DNA from: Cognatilysobacter claricitrinus
Lineage (GTDB): Bacteria > Pseudomonadota > Gammaproteobacteria > Xanthomonadales > Xanthomonadaceae
Length of the DNA stretch: 64,000 nucleotides
NCBI RefSeq assembly: GCF_045866565.1
Contig: NZ_BAAFZV010000002.1
Coordinates: 124,001-188,000 of the forward strand
Direction: 5' to 3'
How positions within the stretch are numbered: position 1 is the first letter of the stretch; each line of letters opens with the position of its first letter. The notes under the pieces are model-generated. The model ran no database searches and had not been told where the DNA came from. It was given only the letters and a program-made list of their open reading frames with translations. A program made the translations under genes and the position numbers. Of the stretch, positions 16,404 to 28,128 are shown in pieces.

Positions 16404-19067
16404 ATGGACGGCGAATCCAGGCATGACATCCGGCGGCGGCAACGCGCGCGCGACGACGCTTTCGTGCGCGTGCGCGGCGCGCGCGAACACAACCTCAAGG
16501 ACATCGACGTCGACATCCCGCGCGACGCGCTGGTGGTGTTCTCGGGCGTGTCGGGATCGGGCAAGTCGTCGCTCGCCTTCGGAACGCTGTACGCCGAAGC
16601 GCAGCGCCGCTACTTCGAATCGGTGGCGCCGTATGCACGCCGCCTGATCGACCAGGTCGGCGTGCCCGACGTCGACGAGATCGAAGGGCTGCCGCCTGCA
16701 GTGGCGCTGCAACAGCAACGTGGCACCGCGAGCGCGCGGTCGACGGTGGGCAGCGTGACCACGCTGTCGAGCCTGGTGCGCATGATGTATTCGCGCGCCG
16801 GCACGTATCCGCCGGGCCGGGCGATGCTGTATGCCGAGGATTTCTCCGCGAACACGCCGCAGGGCGCGTGCCCGAACTGTCATGGCCTTGGCTACGTGTA
16901 CGACGTGACCGAGGCGTCGATGGTGCCGGACCCGTCGCTGTCGATCCGCGAGAAGGCGATAGCGTCGTGGCCCCCCGCGTGGCACGGGCAGAACCTGCGC
17001 GACATCCTGGTGACGCTCGGCTACGACGTCGATCGCCCATGGAAGGACCTTCCGAAGAAGGACCGCGACTGGATCCTCTTCACCGAGGAGACGCCGACGG
17101 TACCGGTGTACCCCGGCTTCACGCCCACCGAGACGCGCACGGCGCTCAAGCGCAAGACCGAGCCCGCGTACATGGGCACGTACATGGGCGCGCGACGCTA
17201 CGTGCTGCACACCTTCGCGACGACCCAGAGCGCGCTGATGAAGCGTCGCGTTGCGCGCTATCTCACCGGCACGCTGTGCCCGGTGTGCGACGGCAAGCGG
17301 CTCAAGCGCGAAGCGCTATCGGTCAAGTTCGCGGGCCTCGACATAGGCGAACTGTCGCAGCTGCCGTTCGACCGGCTCGCGGACGTATTGCGACCCGTTG
17401 CGGAAGGTCGCTTCGACGCGGCATCGGGCAAGGCACATGGCGACGCACGCGGCGCCGAAGCCACCAGGCGCGACCGCGCCACGCGCAAGGCCGCCGGCCA
17501 GGCGGCGCACGCCGCGGCGCCCAACATCCATCGCACAGGCACGATGTCCGAAGAAAAGCGCATCGCTGCGCAACGCATTGCGGCTGATCTGGTCGCGCGC
17601 GTCGGCACGCTGCAGGGTTTGGGGCTGGGCTATCTCGCGATGGATCGTTCCACGCCCACGCTGTCGCCCGGCGAACTGCAGCGACTGCGCCTGGCCACGC
17701 AGATCCGCTCGAACCTGTTCGGTGTCGTGTATGTGTTGGACGAACCGTCCGCCGGCCTTCATCCCGCCGACAGCGAGGCGTTGTTCGACGCGCTTCTGCA
17801 ACTGCGCGAGAGCGGCAATTCCATCTTCGTGGTCGAACACGATCTCGGCATGATGCGGCGCGCCGACTGGCTGGTGGACGTCGGCCCCGGCGCCGGCGAG
17901 CGCGGCGGGAAGGTGCTCTACAGCGGACCGCCGCCGGGACTCGATGCCGTGCGGGAATCGGAAACCGCGCGCTACCTGTTCGACCGCGTGGCGGCGTCGT
18001 CGCGTGCGCCTCGCGAACCAGCCGGCTGGCTGGAACTGCGCGACGTGCATCGCAACAACCTGCACGGTCTCGATGCGCGCATTCCCCTCGGCGTGCTGAC
18101 CGCCGTGACCGGCGTGTCGGGTTCGGGCAAGTCGAGCCTGATCAGCCAGGCGCTGGTCGAACTGGTCTGCGCGCATCTCGGCCACGAGCCGGAAGATGAC
18201 GAGCCGGAACCCGAAGACGGCCCGAGCATCGTGCAACGCACGCGCGGGCACCTGGGCGGCGATGTCGATGCGATCCGCCGGCTGGTGCGTGTCGACCAGA
18301 AACCGATCGGCCGCACGCCGCGATCGAACCTCGCGACCTACACGGGCCTGTTCGACCATGTGCGCAAGCTGTTCGCGGCCACGCCGGATGCGCGTCGTCG
18401 CCGCTACGATGCGGGGCGTTTCTCGTTCAACGTCGCCAAGGGACGTTGCGAAACCTGCGAAGGCGAAGGGTTCGTCAGTGTCGAGTTGCTGTTCATGCCG
18501 AGCGTGTACGCGCCGTGCCCGACGTGCCACGGCGCGCGCTACAACGAGGCGACGCTGAAGGTGCAGTGGAACGGCAAAAACATCGCGGACGTGCTCGCGA
18601 TGAACGTCGAGGAGGCCTGCGACTTCTTTGCGGATGAATCCACGGTGCTGCGCCCGCTCAGGCTGCTGCGCGACATCGGGCTCGGCTATCTGCGACTTGG
18701 CCAGCCGGCGACCGAACTTTCCGGCGGCGAGGCGCAACGCATCAAGCTGGTCACCGAGTTGCAGCGCAGCCAGCGTGGTCGTGGCCTGTACGTGCTGGAC
18801 GAACCGACCACGGGCCTTCACCCGGCCGACGTGGATCGGCTCATGGCGCAACTGCACGGCCTCGTCGATGCGGGCAACACCGTCGTGCTGGTCGAGCACG
18901 AGATGCGGGTCGTCGCGCAGAGCGACTGGGTGATCGACATCGGGCCCGGCGCGGGCGAGCAGGGTGGTCGGCTCGTCGCCTGCGGTACGCCAGTCGATGT
19001 CGCGCGGTCCGCCGACAGTCGCACTGCGAACTATCTCGCCGATGTCATGGGCCACCAACGCCGGTAG
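16404..19067 (+). CDS. UvrA-like ABC ATPase lacking the UvrB-binding region (UvrA2/DrrC type)
   Basis: An 887-residue twin ABC ATPase related to excinuclease subunit A. Features in order: Walker A GVSGSGKSS (about 48-56), LPPAVALQQQ, a zinc module beginning ACPNCHG, a charged Ala/Arg-rich linker (about 340-385), LSPGELQRLRLATQ where canonical UvrA has LSGGEAQR, and VYVLDEPSAGLHP. In the second half: GVSGSGKSS again, the zinc finger CETCEGEG...CPTCHG, LSGGEAQR, and YVLDEPTTGLHP. The stretch between MMYSRAG and NTPQGACPNCHG, where UvrA carries the first zinc module and the UvrB-binding domain, is missing. Such UvrA2 forms are linked to tolerance of DNA-binding drugs. Start is ATG 16404, with ATG 16377 possible. 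Confidence 0.88.
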   Translation: MDGESRHDIRRRQRARDDAFVRVRGAREHNLKDIDVDIPRDALVVFSGVSGSGKSSLAFGTLYAEAQRRYFESVAPYARRLIDQVGVPDVDEIEGLPPAVALQQQRGTASARSTVGSVTTLSSLVRMMYSRAGTYPPGRAMLYAEDFSANTPQGACPNCHGLGYVYDVTEASMVPDPSLSIREKAIASWPPAWHGQNLRDILVTLGYDVDRPWKDLPKKDRDWILFTEETPTVPVYPGFTPTETRTALKRKTEPAYMGTYMGARRYVLHTFATTQSALMKRRVARYLTGTLCPVCDGKRLKREALSVKFAGLDIGELSQLPFDRLADVLRPVAEGRFDAASGKAHGDARGAEATRRDRATRKAAGQAAHAAAPNIHRTGTMSEEKRIAAQRIAADLVARVGTLQGLGLGYLAMDRSTPTLSPGELQRLRLATQIRSNLFGVVYVLDEPSAGLHPADSEALFDALLQLRESGNSIFVVEHDLGMMRRADWLVDVGPGAGERGGKVLYSGPPPGLDAVRESETARYLFDRVAASSRAPREPAGWLELRDVHRNNLHGLDARIPLGVLTAVTGVSGSGKSSLISQALVELVCAHLGHEPEDDEPEPEDGPSIVQRTRGHLGGDVDAIRRLVRVDQKPIGRTPRSNLATYTGLFDHVRKLFAATPDARRRRYDAGRFSFNVAKGRCETCEGEGFVSVELLFMPSVYAPCPTCHGARYNEATLKVQWNGKNIADVLAMNVEEACDFFADESTVLRPLRLLRDIGLGYLRLGQPATELSGGEAQRIKLVTELQRSQRGRGLYVLDEPTTGLHPADVDRLMAQLHGLVDAGNTVVLVEHEMRVVAQSDWVIDIGPGAGEQGGRLVACGTPVDVARSADSRTANYLADVMGHQRR

Positions 19068-20517
19068 CTTCTTCGTCGCAGCTCGCGACGTCGGCAACCG
19101 GGGACGGCGGCATCGCCGGAACTTCCGCGGGCACCGCGACCTCGTCGTGCGACATCGGGAGCATCTTCGCCTTCCGCCAGCCGCCGAACCGGTAGTACGC
19201 CGCAGAGGCGATCATCGCCACGACCGCGCTCACCGGGAAGCTCCACCAGATCGCGTCGGCGCCAAGCCGCGGTTGCAGCAGCGATGCGAACGGCACGCGC
19301 ACGCCCCACAGCGCGAACGCGAGGATGAGCAGCGGCGGAATCACCGCGCCGGTCGCGCGCACGACGCCCGACAGGACGAACGTCACGCCGAAGAACATGA
19401 AGGAGAAGATCACGATGGGATCGAGGTGCTGCGCGATCGCCAGCGCCGGGCTCGACGCGGGCAGGAACAGCGACAGCGTGGCGTGGTCGAACACGATCAG
19501 CGGAACGATCAATGCGCCGGTCATGAGGAAGTTGAACAGCACGCCGGATTTCGCCGTGGCGTGCACGCGGTCCCAGCGATGCGCGCCGACGTTCTGCGCC
19601 GCCATCGACGAGCAGGCCGCGCCGATCGCCATCGCCGGCATCTGCACATAGGTCCACAGCTGCAGCGATGCGCCGTATGCCGCGGTGGTGTCCACACCGT
19701 GCTTGTTGACCATCGTCATCATCGCGAGCATCGCGACCGAGATCAGCATCATCTGCAGCCCGATGGGAATGCCCTTGCCGATCAGCGACTTCAACACGGC
19801 GAAGTTCGGCTTGTAGAGATGCCGTTCATTGCGGCTGATCCACAGGCGATGCTTCTTGTGGCGCAGCCAGAGTAGAAGCGCGGCCAGGCTGGTTGCGTTC
19901 GCGATGAGCGTCGCCGTCGCCGCGCCGGAAATGCCCATTTCCGGGAACGGCCCGAGGCCGAACAACAGCACCGGGTTGAAACCGATGTCGAGCGCCACCG
20001 TCATCAACAGGAAGATGAAGGGCGTGCGCGTATCGCCGGAGCCGCGCAGGATCGCGGTGATGAAGGTGAAGGCGTAGAGGAAAGGCAGTGCGAGGAAAAT
20101 GATGCGCAGGTAGGACTCGGCGAAGGGAAGCGCGGCAGCTGGCGTATCCATCCACGCGAGCAGGTGTCGCGAGAACGGCAGGCCGATCGCGGCGATGATG
20201 ACCGACAGGCCGATGAAGAACGTCGCGCTGGTGCCGATCACGCAACGCGCCTGCGTGAGGTCGTTGCGACCGATCGCCTGCGCGACCAGGATGCTGGCCG
20301 CCATGCCGACGCCGAACACCGCGCCGAGCAGCAGGAACATCACGTTGTTGGCATTCGCGGTAGCGGTGAGCGCCTGTTCGCCGAGGAACCGGCCCACCCA
20401 CACCGCGTTGATCGACCCGTTGAGTGACTGCAGAACGTTGCCGCCCAGGATCGGCAGCGCGAACAGGAACAGGGTGCGGGCGATCGGGCCTTCGGTGAGG
20501 TTGTGGCGCTGTGGCAT
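19045..20517 (-). CDS. MATE-family multidrug efflux transporter
   Basis: A 490-residue inner-membrane antiporter with 12 predicted helices. The N-terminus LTEGPIARTLFLFALPILGGNVLQSL and NAVWVGRFLGEQALTA are the classic first two MATE helices; AILRGSGDTRTP at the end of TM5 and the repeat in the second half, VGAHRWDRV, are also family marks. It should export cationic drugs or metabolites driven by Na+ or H+. The C-terminal 35 residues are an acidic Pro/Ala-rich tail that runs into the end of the UvrA-like gene on the other strand (23-base overlap of the 3' ends). GGAGG precedes the ATG at 20517. Confidence 0.93.
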   Translation of the reverse strand: MPQRHNLTEGPIARTLFLFALPILGGNVLQSLNGSINAVWVGRFLGEQALTATANANNVMFLLLGAVFGVGMAASILVAQAIGRNDLTQARCVIGTSATFFIGLSVIIAAIGLPFSRHLLAWMDTPAAALPFAESYLRIIFLALPFLYAFTFITAILRGSGDTRTPFIFLLMTVALDIGFNPVLLFGLGPFPEMGISGAATATLIANATSLAALLLWLRHKKHRLWISRNERHLYKPNFAVLKSLIGKGIPIGLQMMLISVAMLAMMTMVNKHGVDTTAAYGASLQLWTYVQMPAMAIGAACSSMAAQNVGAHRWDRVHATAKSGVLFNFLMTGALIVPLIVFDHATLSLFLPASSPALAIAQHLDPIVIFSFMFFGVTFVLSGVVRATGAVIPPLLILAFALWGVRVPFASLLQPRLGADAIWWSFPVSAVVAMIASAAYYRFGGWRKAKMLPMSHDEVAVPAEVPAMPPSPVADVASCDEEATGVGGP

Positions 20518-20783
20518 TCGGTCCTCCGACTCATTCCAGCCTACCGGGCAGGCGTGACCGCGGCGCGCATTCGCCAGCCTCGTCCGCAGACGAACGGCCC
20601 CAGATGTGAACGCCCGGTTGGCGCGCCGATAACAACCGTGTCGATAACCTGTGAACGCTCCCGGTCGCCGGTGCACGGACCGCCGCCGGGATGCGCGGAC
20701 CGTCGCGGCCGCCCTGCAGCCTTGCGACGGAATGGAACGGTGTCGTCCCCCCCACGACACCGACGCCAACGGAGGACGTAGAA

Positions 20784-21095
20784 ATGGCGAACAGCAATGG
20801 CGGCCGCCACGGTGGCGGCTTCGGCAGCATGGATCCGGACAAGCAACGCGCAATCTCGTCGATGGGCGGCCGTGCCGCACACGAGAGCGGCCACGCCCAC
20901 GAGTTCGATTCCGCGGAGGCCCGCGAGGCCGGCCGCAAGGGCGGCGAAGCCGTGAGTCGCGACCGCGCGCACATGGCGCAGATCGGCAGGCTCGGCGGCG
21001 AGGCCAGTCACGGCGGCGGTAAACGCCCCGTCGTGCCGGTAGAGCGCGCATCGAACGAACGTCGCGCCGACCCGCTGATGGGTGACGTGGTCTGA
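20784..21095 (+). CDS. KGG-repeat stress-induced protein (YciG/Con-10 type)
   Basis: A 103-residue, hydrophilic, glycine-rich protein. After NSNGGRHGGGFGSMDPDKQR it contains three variants of the KGG repeat: ISSMGGRAAHESGHAHEF, AREAGRKGGEAVSRDR and MAQIGRLGGEASHGG. Proteins of this type are made in stationary phase or under general stress and are probably intrinsically disordered; a molecular role is not established. GGAGG lies just upstream of the ATG. The 266-base gap to the divergent MATE gene holds the promoters of both; I see no clear hexamers. Confidence 0.85.
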   Translation: MANSNGGRHGGGFGSMDPDKQRAISSMGGRAAHESGHAHEFDSAEAREAGRKGGEAVSRDRAHMAQIGRLGGEASHGGGKRPVVPVERASNERRADPLMGDVV

Positions 21096-21114
21096 CCTGA
21101 GGCACGCACCAAAG

Positions 21115-21140
21115 AAAAAGCCCCGCGGGTGCGGGGCCTT
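21115..21140 (-). terminator. Terminator after gcvP (bidirectional stem)
   Basis: GGCCCCGC / GCGGGGCC form an 8-bp GC stem with a four-base loop between the convergent KGG gene and gcvP. On the minus strand the stem is followed by TTTTTC, so it acts chiefly for gcvP. Confidence 0.8.
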
Positions 21141-21160
21141 CTCCTGGGCCGTTGTCCGGC

Positions 21161-24106
<2,946 letters not shown>

Positions 24107-24249
24107 GGAGAGCTCTGGCGGCGAAGGAGGGTGGCGCGGTGTCCGCTTCGGCGACATGCGTCGCGGAACGAACACCCGGCCAGCCGGCCTCGCGGCCGTC
24201 TGGCGCTCGCAGGCTCGCAGCTCGCGCTGCTCGAAAGCCCTGCTCGCCC

Positions 24250-24433
24250 CTCTGTCCTTCTGCCTGAGAGTTTCGACACGCGGGGGAGGATGCGTGTCTT
24301 GCCCCTTCGGCGCCGGCGCGTGCCCGAAGGCCGGCCGATCTCTCCAGAGTGTGTGCAACCGGCGGTGTGGGGGCCTGAGCGATTCCGGGCGATTGCGCCT
24401 TCGGCAGCGGGTCGAAACCCGCTTCTCCCACCG
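24250..24433 (-). ncRNA. Tandem glycine riboswitch in the gcvP leader
   Basis: Read on the minus strand, two aptamers follow each other. The first (about 24433-24370) opens GGGAGAAGC, has GCCGAAGGCGCAA and closes GCTCAGGC. The second (about 24350-24250) opens TGGAGAGATC, has GCCGAAGGGGCAA and closes CTCTCAGGCAGAAGGACA. These are the conserved blocks of the glycine riboswitch, and the pair with a short linker is the cooperative form. It ends about 144 bases before the gcvP start. In the family glycine binding switches on gcv genes. The expression platform is not clear: a GC-rich hairpin-like segment lies at about 24180-24205 but has no T run. Confidence 0.93.
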
Positions 24434-24448
24434 GGTGCGTCGACGCCG

Positions 24449-24477
24449 ATTGTACCGCGTGGGCTGGGCCGCCCGCA
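24449..24477 (-). promoter_or_regulatory. Possible promoter for the riboswitch-gcvP transcript
   Basis: TACAAT on the minus strand (24454-24449) is a good -10 hexamer and lies just upstream of the first aptamer, so transcription would start close to its 5' end. The -35 position 17 bases further up (TGCGGG) is poor. Support comes mainly from the -10 box and its position. Confidence 0.4.
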
Positions 24478-24523
24478 GGCGGCCGGATACGCGGGCGGCT
24501 GTGCATGGAAACGGGACGCACGG

Positions 24524-24873
24524 ATGATCCGGGTCGCGCGATCGACCCTCGTCGTCGCCCTGCTCGCCACCATGGCCGGCGCGAAGGAGTCGGAGGTGGG
24601 TTTGGTCGCGCTGCCGACGCTGCCGCTGCAGGCGCCTTCGGTCGACGCGTTCGTTCCGGTCGGTTGGGCGGCGGCTATGTCGAGAACAGCGTGCGCAACA
24701 GCGGCGAGGTCACCGACACCAGCGTCAACCTGCTGACCAACAAGGCGTCGCGCACCGTAGGCAGCATTGACGACGACCGCACGCACGTTCGGCGCTACAA
24801 ACGGAAAGCCCGCGCGCCGGTGTACCTCGACACGGTCACTGACGAGTTCGACCGCGGCATCCCGTACAAGTGA
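24524..24873 (+). pseudogene. Small secreted protein gene disrupted by a frameshift
   Basis: Two halves of what looks like one gene lie in different frames. From ATG 24524 the frame reads a signal peptide (MIRVARSTLVVALLATMAGA) and KESEVGLVALPTLPLQAPSVDAFVPVG. At about 24655-24675 coding character moves by -1 to the frame reading GGGYVENSVRNSGEVTDTS, then NLLTNKASRTVGSIDDDRTH, and ending DTVTDEFDRGIPYK at 24873. The other frames of each half are Arg-rich shadows. A single-base deletion in or near GGTTGGGCGGCGG would explain it; a sequencing error or, less likely, a real -1 shift are alternatives. Restored, it would be about 115 residues and exported. I recognise no family. Confidence 0.55.
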
Positions 24874-24879
24874 CCGACG

Positions 24880-26682
24880 TCAGGCGGTGGCCGCTTCGTC
24901 CGCCGCCTGCAACTGCAGCTGCCACAGCTGCGCATAGTGGCCGAGCGCGGCGATGAGCTCGTCATGCGTGCCGTGTTCGACGATGCGGCCCGCGTCCATC
25001 ACCAGGATGCGGTCGGCGTTCATCACCGTCGACAGCCGGTGCGCGATCACCAGCGTGGTGCGGCCTTCGGCGATGCGTTCGAGTTCGGCCTGGATCGCCT
25101 TCTCCGAGCGCGAATCAAGCGCCGATGTCGCCTCGTCGAAGATCATGATCGCGGGGTTCTTCAGCAGCGCACGCGCAATCGCCACGCGCTGCTTCTCGCC
25201 GCCGGACAGCTTCAGGCCGCGCTCGCCGACTTCGGTGTCGTAGCCGTCGGGCATGGCAAGGATGAATTCGTGGATGTGCGCGGCCTTCGCCGCGGCTTCC
25301 ACTTCCTGGCGCGTCGCGTTCGGGCGGCCATAGTGGATGTTGTAGTAGATCGTGTCGTTGAACAGCACCGTGTCCTGCGGCACGGTCGCGATCGCCGCAC
25401 GCACCGAGCCTTGCGTGAGATCGCGAAGGTCGTGGCCGTCGATGGTGATGCGGCCGTGGTCGGGGTCGTAGAAGCGGTAGAGCAGGCGCGCGAGCGTCGA
25501 CTTGCCCGAGCCGGAATGGCCGACGACGGCGACGGTCTGCCCCGGTCGGATCTCGAAATTGACGCCCTTGAGGATTTCCCGTCGCGGGTCGTACGCGAAG
25601 CGCACGTCCTCGAACCGCACGTGCGCGTTGCGCGTGTGCAGCGGCTGCGAGTCCGGCTTGTCCTGCACGTCGAGCTTCTGGTCGAGCAGTCCGAACAGGC
25701 GCTCCATGTTGGTGATCGACTGCTTGATCTCGCGATACATCATGCCGAGGTAGTTCAGCGGCGCGGCGAGCTGCAGCAGGTAGGCGTTGACCAGCACCAG
25801 GTCGCCCAGCGTGTACTGACCGGCGACCACGCCCGCGGCCGCCCGCCACATCAGCGCGGTGACGCCGAGCGACACGATCGCGGTCTGGCCGACGTTGAGC
25901 ACGGCGAGCGACTTCAGGCTCATCACCGTCGCTTCCTCGACGGTGCGGAGGTTCTCGTCGTAGCGGCTGGCTTCGTGCTCTTCGTTGTTGAAGTACTTGA
26001 CGGTTTCGTAGTTCAGAAGCGAGTCGACCGCACGCGCGTTCGCCTTCGTATCCGCCTCGACCTTGGCGCGGTAGTAGCGCGTGCGCCATTCGGTGACGGC
26101 GAACGTCCAGCCGATGTAGCCGGCGAGCGTCAGGAGCGTGATCGCGCCGAACGACCAGCCATAGCGGTACACGAGGAAACCGGTGACCAACGTGACTTCG
26201 ATGATCGTCGGGATGATCGTGTAGATCGTCCAGTCGAGCAGGTCGGTGATCGCGGTGCCGCCGCGTTCGACGTCGCGCGAGACGCCGCCGGTGCGGCGCG
26301 AGAGATGGAACTTCAGGCTCAGCGCGTGCAGGTGGCGGAACACCTTGAGCGTGACCTCGCGTGCGGTGCGCGCCATCACCCGCGCGAACACCACCTGTCT
26401 CAGTTCGGTGAAAAGGTTCACACCGACTCGCGCGGCGCCGTAGGCCGTGAGCAACATGACAGGCAGCACGCGCAACGTCGTTTCGATGTTCAACGAGTCG
26501 ACGATGTGCTTGAGCAGCATCGGTACCGTGAGGCCGAGCAGCTTCGCGGCGAGCAGGCAGCCGATCGCAAAGGCGATGCGCGCGATGTGCGGCTTGAGGT
26601 AGGGCAGTAACGAGCGGACGATGCCGAAATCGCTGCGCTGCGTGCCGCGGGTGGCGACGCTCAGGGGGTCGGGGGAGGCCAT
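24880..26682 (-). CDS. Atm1/HMT1-type ABC exporter, fused permease and ATPase
   Basis: A 600-residue half-transporter with six N-terminal transmembrane helices and a C-terminal ATPase. TM-domain marks of the Atm1 group are seen: NYETVKYFNNEEHEASRYDE after the third helix pair and LVLVNAYLLQLAAPLNYLGMMYREIKQ. The ATPase has Walker A GHSGSGKST (about residue 390), Q-loop TVPQDTVLFNDT, signature LSGGEKQR (about 492), Walker B IMIFDEATSALD and switch AHRLST. Relatives export glutathione-linked compounds tied to Fe-S or heavy-metal handling; the substrate here is inferred. The gene ends 6 bases after the disrupted gene on the other strand. Confidence 0.92.
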   Translation of the reverse strand: MASPDPLSVATRGTQRSDFGIVRSLLPYLKPHIARIAFAIGCLLAAKLLGLTVPMLLKHIVDSLNIETTLRVLPVMLLTAYGAARVGVNLFTELRQVVFARVMARTAREVTLKVFRHLHALSLKFHLSRRTGGVSRDVERGGTAITDLLDWTIYTIIPTIIEVTLVTGFLVYRYGWSFGAITLLTLAGYIGWTFAVTEWRTRYYRAKVEADTKANARAVDSLLNYETVKYFNNEEHEASRYDENLRTVEEATVMSLKSLAVLNVGQTAIVSLGVTALMWRAAAGVVAGQYTLGDLVLVNAYLLQLAAPLNYLGMMYREIKQSITNMERLFGLLDQKLDVQDKPDSQPLHTRNAHVRFEDVRFAYDPRREILKGVNFEIRPGQTVAVVGHSGSGKSTLARLLYRFYDPDHGRITIDGHDLRDLTQGSVRAAIATVPQDTVLFNDTIYYNIHYGRPNATRQEVEAAAKAAHIHEFILAMPDGYDTEVGERGLKLSGGEKQRVAIARALLKNPAIMIFDEATSALDSRSEKAIQAELERIAEGRTTLVIAHRLSTVMNADRILVMDAGRIVEHGTHDELIAALGHYAQLWQLQLQAADEAATA

Positions 26683-26823
26683 GCGGTCAACGTAAGGGCG
26701 CGGGCGTGACGGAACAACCCGCGGCCGGTCCACGGCGCGTTCCACCCGTCGCGCGAAGCGGCCGTCCGGCGTGGTTCCAGCGGCCGCCACCGCAGCGCCG
26801 GTTACCCTAGTCCGCCGTATCGC

Positions 26824-28086
26824 ATGCCGACCATGACGCCGAACGTCCGCCCGTCGACGCGACGACTCGCCCTGCTGCTGGGTGGGCTGGCGATGTTCGG
26901 CCCGTTCTCGATCGACACGATCTTCCCGGCGTTCCCGCAGATCGGCGCGCAGCTCGGCGCCGACCCGGTGGCGATGCAGCAGACGATCAGCGCCTATCTG
27001 GTCGCGTATGCGCTGATGAGCGTGGTGCACGGGCCGCTGTCGGATGCGATCGGGCGGCGACGCGTGATCCTCGGCGGCCTGGTGGTGTTCGCGGCGGCCT
27101 CGGTCGGCTGCGCATTGGCGAAGGACCTGCCGACGCTGCTCGCGTTCCGCGCGCTGCAAGGCCTGTCGTCGGGCGTGGGCCTGATCGTTGGCCGCGCGGT
27201 GATCCGCGACATGCTGCACGGGCCCGACGCGCAGCGCCTGATGAGCCAGGTGTCGATGATCTTCGGCATCGCGCCGGCGATCGCGCCGATCATCGGTGGC
27301 TGGCTGCTCGGCTGGAGTCGCTGGCCGATGATCTTCTGGTTCCTGGTGGCGTTCGCGCTGGTGTTGCTGGTGATGACGTGGGCGGTGTTGCCCGAGACGC
27401 ATCCGCCTGCGTCGCGCCTGCCATTCGTGCCGCGCACCCTGCTGCGCGACTACATCGCGATTTTCGTGAACCCGCGCTTCCAGCGGCTCGCCGCCGCGTC
27501 GTCGTTCAACTTCAGCGCGCTGTTCCTGTACATCGCGTCGGCGCCTGTGTTCGTGCTGGAGATGTTGCGCCTGCACGGCCGGCACCTTGGCGAAACCCAG
27601 TTCGGCTGGTTCTTCGTGCCGACCATCGGCGGCATGGTGATCGGCGCGTTCGTGTCGGGACGCGCGGCGGGCAAGCTCAGCGGCGATCGCCTCGTGCGTA
27701 TTGGTTTTGCCGCGACCGCGATCGCGATGGTGTTCAACGTCGTCTACAACGCGATCGCGCCGGTGCCGCAAATCCCGTGGGCGGTGCTGCCGATGACGCT
27801 GCATGCCTTCGGCATCGCGCTGGTCTTCCCGGTGCTGACGCTCGCGATACTCGACATGTATCCGCGCCAACGCGGCTCGGCGTCGTCGCTGCAGGCGTTC
27901 ACCAGTCTCGTCATGAACGCGCTGGTGGCCGGCGTGGTGTCGCCGCTGCTGTCGCACCACGTGCTGTGGCTGGCCGCCGCCGCGACCATGATGACGGTGA
28001 TCGCGTTCGGCTTCTGGAGCTGGGAGGCCGCGGTGTCCAGGAAGCAGGCGCTGCGCTGCGAAGGCGCGGACGTGCCGACGCCGTAA
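26824..28086 (+). CDS. Bcr/CflA-family MFS drug exporter
   Basis: A 420-residue transporter with 12 hydrophobic helices. Early motifs match the Bcr/CflA drug:H+ antiporters: FGPFSIDTIFPAFPQIGAQL in TM1, ISAYLVAYALMSVVHGPLSDAIGRR covering TM2 and the MFS motif A, and FRALQGLSSGVGLIVGRAVIRD in TM4. APIIGGWLLGWSRWPMIFW belongs to TM5-TM6. Family members export bicyclomycin, chloramphenicol or small metabolites. It is divergent from the ABC exporter, 141 bases apart. ATG at 26833 is an alternative start. Confidence 0.92.
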   Translation: MPTMTPNVRPSTRRLALLLGGLAMFGPFSIDTIFPAFPQIGAQLGADPVAMQQTISAYLVAYALMSVVHGPLSDAIGRRRVILGGLVVFAAASVGCALAKDLPTLLAFRALQGLSSGVGLIVGRAVIRDMLHGPDAQRLMSQVSMIFGIAPAIAPIIGGWLLGWSRWPMIFWFLVAFALVLLVMTWAVLPETHPPASRLPFVPRTLLRDYIAIFVNPRFQRLAAASSFNFSALFLYIASAPVFVLEMLRLHGRHLGETQFGWFFVPTIGGMVIGAFVSGRAAGKLSGDRLVRIGFAATAIAMVFNVVYNAIAPVPQIPWAVLPMTLHAFGIALVFPVLTLAILDMYPRQRGSASSLQAFTSLVMNALVAGVVSPLLSHHVLWLAAAATMMTVIAFGFWSWEAAVSRKQALRCEGADVPTP

Positions 28087-28096
28087 GCTGCAAAGA

Positions 28097-28123
28097 AGAA
28101 GGGCCGGCAATGCCGGCCCTTCG
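28097..28123. terminator. Bidirectional terminator between MFS and M2 peptidase genes
   Basis: GAAGGGCCGGC and GCCGGCCCTTC form an 11-bp perfect stem with an AAT-type loop between two convergent genes. The minus-strand side continues CTTCTTTGC and the plus side CGTTCG, so both directions have only modest T content. Confidence 0.75.
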
Positions 28124-28128
28124 TTCGA

